NCBI GenBank assembly: GCA_037974665.1
Contig: CM075765.1
Coordinates: forward strand, 14,379,501-14,443,500
Length of the DNA: 64,000 bases
Direction of reading: 5' to 3'
Source of the DNA: Ehretia macrophylla
Taxonomy: Eukaryota; Streptophyta; Magnoliopsida; Boraginales; Ehretiaceae
The translations under genes and the position numbers were made by a program. Shown here piece by piece: positions 60,868-64,000 of the stretch. Every line of letters starts with the position of its first letter. Positions within the stretch are counted from its first letter, which is position 1. The notes under the pieces were generated by a model. The model had not been told where the DNA came from. It ran no database searches and saw only the letters and a program-made list of their open reading frames with translations.

Positions 60868-63800
60868 ATGGCCACCCTCAAAGTGCCTTCCTCAGTCCCT
60901 CCTCCAGAGGAAGATGCTGAGCAACTTAGGAAAGCTTTTGCAGGTTTTGCTTCTTTCTTTCTCAGATCTACCTCATTCTTGAATCTGAATCCGGAGTTTT
61001 GTACATCGATATTTTATTATCTTCCATTTTGTATGTTACGTGTATTGAAAAGGGTGCGTTGTTTTATAGTCAAATGAGTTGTGATCATGCTAATTTATCC
61101 ATTCTATTGTTAGCTTCCTCTTACCATGTTGGATTAAGCTATGATCAGTAACTTTTTTTTGTTAATTTGGTTAGACTTAAATGTACATTTCTTTGTGATT
61201 GTGAAGTTAAAAACTTAGTCCATACGGCTCCCGAGGGTTGAGTGGAATATCAGGTTGCGATTATATTCTTCCATAACAAATATTTTTCATTCCTTGACGG
61301 ATTGACTGAACTGTGTATTAGGGGTGTCGTTGCATCGTGTAGACAATAACCTTGGACGGATCACTTGGACGGATCTAAAGTGATCCTAACAAAGGTGAGT
61401 TTCTCATCATACATATAAAGGGATCCGTGTGGAAAGAAATGATGGATCCTAGTCAAATCTTAATCATTATCATAGTGGACGTTGAGTCAAATGTTTCTGA
61501 ATCAGCTTTTATTGTACTGCACTTTCTCTGTGGCATCTTGCTTTTGTTTTAGTTTTCCTTTAATTTTAAAGTTATTGTGCCAATTTTTGAGATCAAATGT
61601 GTCAAATCAATTTTGCTATGACTATTATAGGAGAGCTATTTAGAAACCAGTGTCTCATCCTTGACTTGCTGCTAGATGCTGGATGTCTCTTGATGTGTGT
61701 TGATGCAATGTTTAATCAGTTGTTTGTCAAGTTTCTTAAAATTAAATATATTTTTCTTTGAAAGCCTTAAGTTTTTGGATTTTGTTCGATTAATCTTATG
61801 AAACTTTAAAGATAACAGCCGGGTGAATTTTTAGTGGACTCTAAAATTAAATAATAATATTGTAATTTTAACTTTCCATTATTATCAAGATTATGCACTT
61901 TTTGACTTAAATAAAATATGAAATGAAACCACCACCGGGCCTTTGATCTAGTAGTATTTTTCTCATTGTGTGTGCGAGAAATTGCTATATCAGTTTTTGT
62001 AAATGACATCCTTTGATATGTGTTGTATGACTTACACCTCCCTTGAATATATATAAAAATAAATAAAAATTAAGAAAAAAGGAGGATATGATTGAAACTG
62101 AGTAATTTCTGAATTAGATCATAATCAGAATTTTGAAATCACATTTATAACTATATTCTTTTTCTGGGAAGTTAATTGTTTCTGTTATGGTCAGCTTTAG
62201 ATCTACCTTAATATCAAGGTACTGATACTTTGTGACCTTCTTGATTCGAGTTGTGAACATGGTGGAGATGATTGAGAAGGCATGAACAACTTTTATATTT
62301 ACCTGTAGAGAATTTTGAGGCCTCAGATTAATTAATTACTTTGCAGGATGGGGAACAAATGAGGCGCTGATTATCCAGATCTTGGCTCACAGAAATGCAG
62401 CCCAGCGCAGGTTGATTCGGGAAGCTTATGCTGCGGCTTATGGAGAAGATCTTCTGAAAGACTTAGATGCAGAACTTTCTAGTGACTTTCAGGTTAAGAT
62501 AGGATAAAAATGGCTTCTTTCTTGTTTCAAATTGGTGAATAATACATGAAACTCTGGAAAAAGCATCAATATAGTGAAGTAAAACTAACTTCTCCTTGTG
62601 AATATTTATGATATAACAGCGTGCTGTACTTCTGTGGACTCTCGATCCAGCTGAGCGTGATGCACTCTTGGTTAATGAAGCTACTAAACGGTTAACTGCT
62701 AGCAATTGGGTTATCATGGAAATCGCTTGTACAAGATCTTCATATGATCTCTTCAAGGTGAGGCAGGCGTATCATGCTAAGTACAAGAAATCCCTTGAAG
62801 AAGATGTAGCATATCACACAACTGGAGACTTCCGCAAGGTACATCCTAAATTCTGAGTTGTTATATAGTATATCTAAACTTCAGGGGCACCTAATGATTC
62901 AATCATTTTGTTAAATTATCTCGATTAGTAAGGTAGAAAATTTTACATTGTAAATCACATTTCTTGCCTTACTGTAAGTGATAATTGTTGAAAGCTTCCA
63001 GGCTCCATGAACTATCTTCTCGAAAGAAACACAAATGTGCTGAAAATCCACCCCATGAGCTTTAGGTTGTGAAATGTGAATTACAATAAAAATTTCCAGG
63101 ACGCATTTGGGGTCAAATGGTTGAGGGAGCTTTCTGCAACATCTGAATCTATTTTGACGCCTAATAATTATCTTTCTACTGTAAAATGGTTAGAAAATGA
63201 TGCAGTAATTCAATTATGTCCTTCTAAGATGATCTTCTATGCTTTTCCCTCTGCACTCAACTGCTTATCTAGCTAAATTGCGATTTTACCGTGATTCTAT
63301 TACATCAATGGCATTTCTTGTCTAAACTATCTATTATCGCAATTATTAATCCTGTTGGTGCTTCTAATGTTTGCTAAATTCTGTAACAGCTCTTGGTCCC
63401 TCTTGTGACTGCATTCCGCTACGAAGGGGATGAGGTTAACATGACATTGGCACGATCAGAGGCTAAAATATTTCACGAGAAGATCTCTGAGAAAGCTTAC
63501 AACGATGATGAGCTCATCAGGATTCTGACTACAAGGAGTAAAGCACAAATCAATGCAACACTCAACCACTATAATGATCATTTTGGAAATGCTATCAACA
63601 AGGTATATATCATAGCATTAATAGCAGTCTTGATACTAAAGTTTGTGTGATTACACAAGTATGAATACTATAAGCCCTCTAAAAGAAACATCGGAAGGAA
63701 TTAACATTCCTCCAAAGATTTCTCAAGTTCATCGAGACAACATATGAAGATTAATTAATCTTTTTAAACTTATCGATGTTTTCCACAATTTGAAAGTGGT

Positions 63801-64000
63801 ATTCAAATTTGTGTGTTTGAGTCCTGCCGTCACCATCTGTAATTGCTAATTAGATGATCTAACTTCAAATCTTGGTTGAAAATACATTTCATACAACGAC
63901 ACGATTGATGGCTGCATGCAGGACCTCAAAGCTGATCCTGGGAATGAGTACCTCACCTTACTGAGAGCAGCAATAAAGTGCTTGACATATCCTGAGAAAC
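60868..64000 (+). CDS. Plant annexin, exons 1-5, runs off the window
   Basis: Exons 60868-60943, 62347-62492, 62620-62838, 63390-63602 and 63922-64000 (continues). All have GT-AG introns, of 1403, 127, 551 and 319 bp, and join without a frame break into 244 residues of a family usually about 315 long. Repeat 1 has the type II calcium loop GWGTNE (residues 26-31), with a conserved His in [10 protein letters not shown]. Repeat 2 contains [10 protein letters not shown], repeat 3 [17 protein letters not shown], and repeat 4 starts with [14 protein letters not shown]. Plant annexins bind acidic phospholipids in a calcium-dependent way and are linked to secretion, membrane repair and stress. Closest in feel to Arabidopsis ANN1/ANN2 and strawberry RJ4 (from memory). 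Intact as far as visible. Confidence 0.95.

Noticed and set aside
63076..63276. 66-codon frame in annexin intron 3.
   Set aside because: It lies between well-defined GT-AG sites of the annexin gene and does not match annexin sequence.

Overview
The window is nuclear DNA of a flowering plant, most likely a eudicot. The evidence is an intron-containing plant annexin gene, a single-exon plant C2-domain gene, an RNase T2 (S-RNase-like) pseudo-exon, several classes of plant retroelement, and a large block of integrated caulimovirid (plant pararetrovirus) DNA. Base composition is AT-rich, with poly(A/T) tracts and SSRs between features.

Layout. 1-377: end of a large LTR cut by the window edge, inserted into a minus-strand Ty1/copia remnant (378 to about 1061). 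1090-1790 and 7755-8990: two diverged copies of one host block. Between them lies a complete but decayed 4.7-kb Ty1/copia element (2140-6842; 186-bp LTRs, TGAAC target duplication). 9084-9662 (-): C2-domain gene. 9970-14775: repeat debris without a convincing gene. 14844-15096: RNase T2 pseudo-exon. 15211-15817: LTR fragments forming an almost perfect 168-bp inverted repeat, then a (TA)n tract.

15858-49322 is 33.5 kb of unbroken endogenous pararetrovirus. The genome unit is about 8.8 kb, measured from one tRNA-Met primer site to the next. It carries a polyprotein ORF1 (movement protein, coat protein with CCHC knuckle, protease, reverse transcriptase, RNase H), a separate ORF2 of unknown function, and an intergenic region with a 33-bp minisatellite, promoter and primer site. 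Left to right: an ORF2 scrap; an inverted intergenic-ORF2 piece; a 46-bp filler; then head-to-tail copies 1, 2 and a truncated 3; then an inverted full-circle copy 4. Every ORF1 copy is broken. ORF2 is intact only in copy 2. The two-ORF layout fits the endogenous genus Florendovirus, but that assignment is inference.

49323-60860: MITE-like fold-back at the virus border, a second copy of the 46-bp filler, an (AAT)n tract, a 3.3-kb solo-LTR-like element with CACAT target duplication (53847-57182), a tRNA-derived SINE (57803-58002) and MITE-like debris. 60868-64000 (+): first five exons of an apparently intact annexin gene, running off the right edge.

Integration of the parts. The only apparently functional host genes are the C2 gene and the annexin. 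The viral block has promoters facing both ways and two large inverted repeats, so it is well placed to make double-stranded RNA. Virus-derived small RNA is therefore a more plausible output than virus protein.
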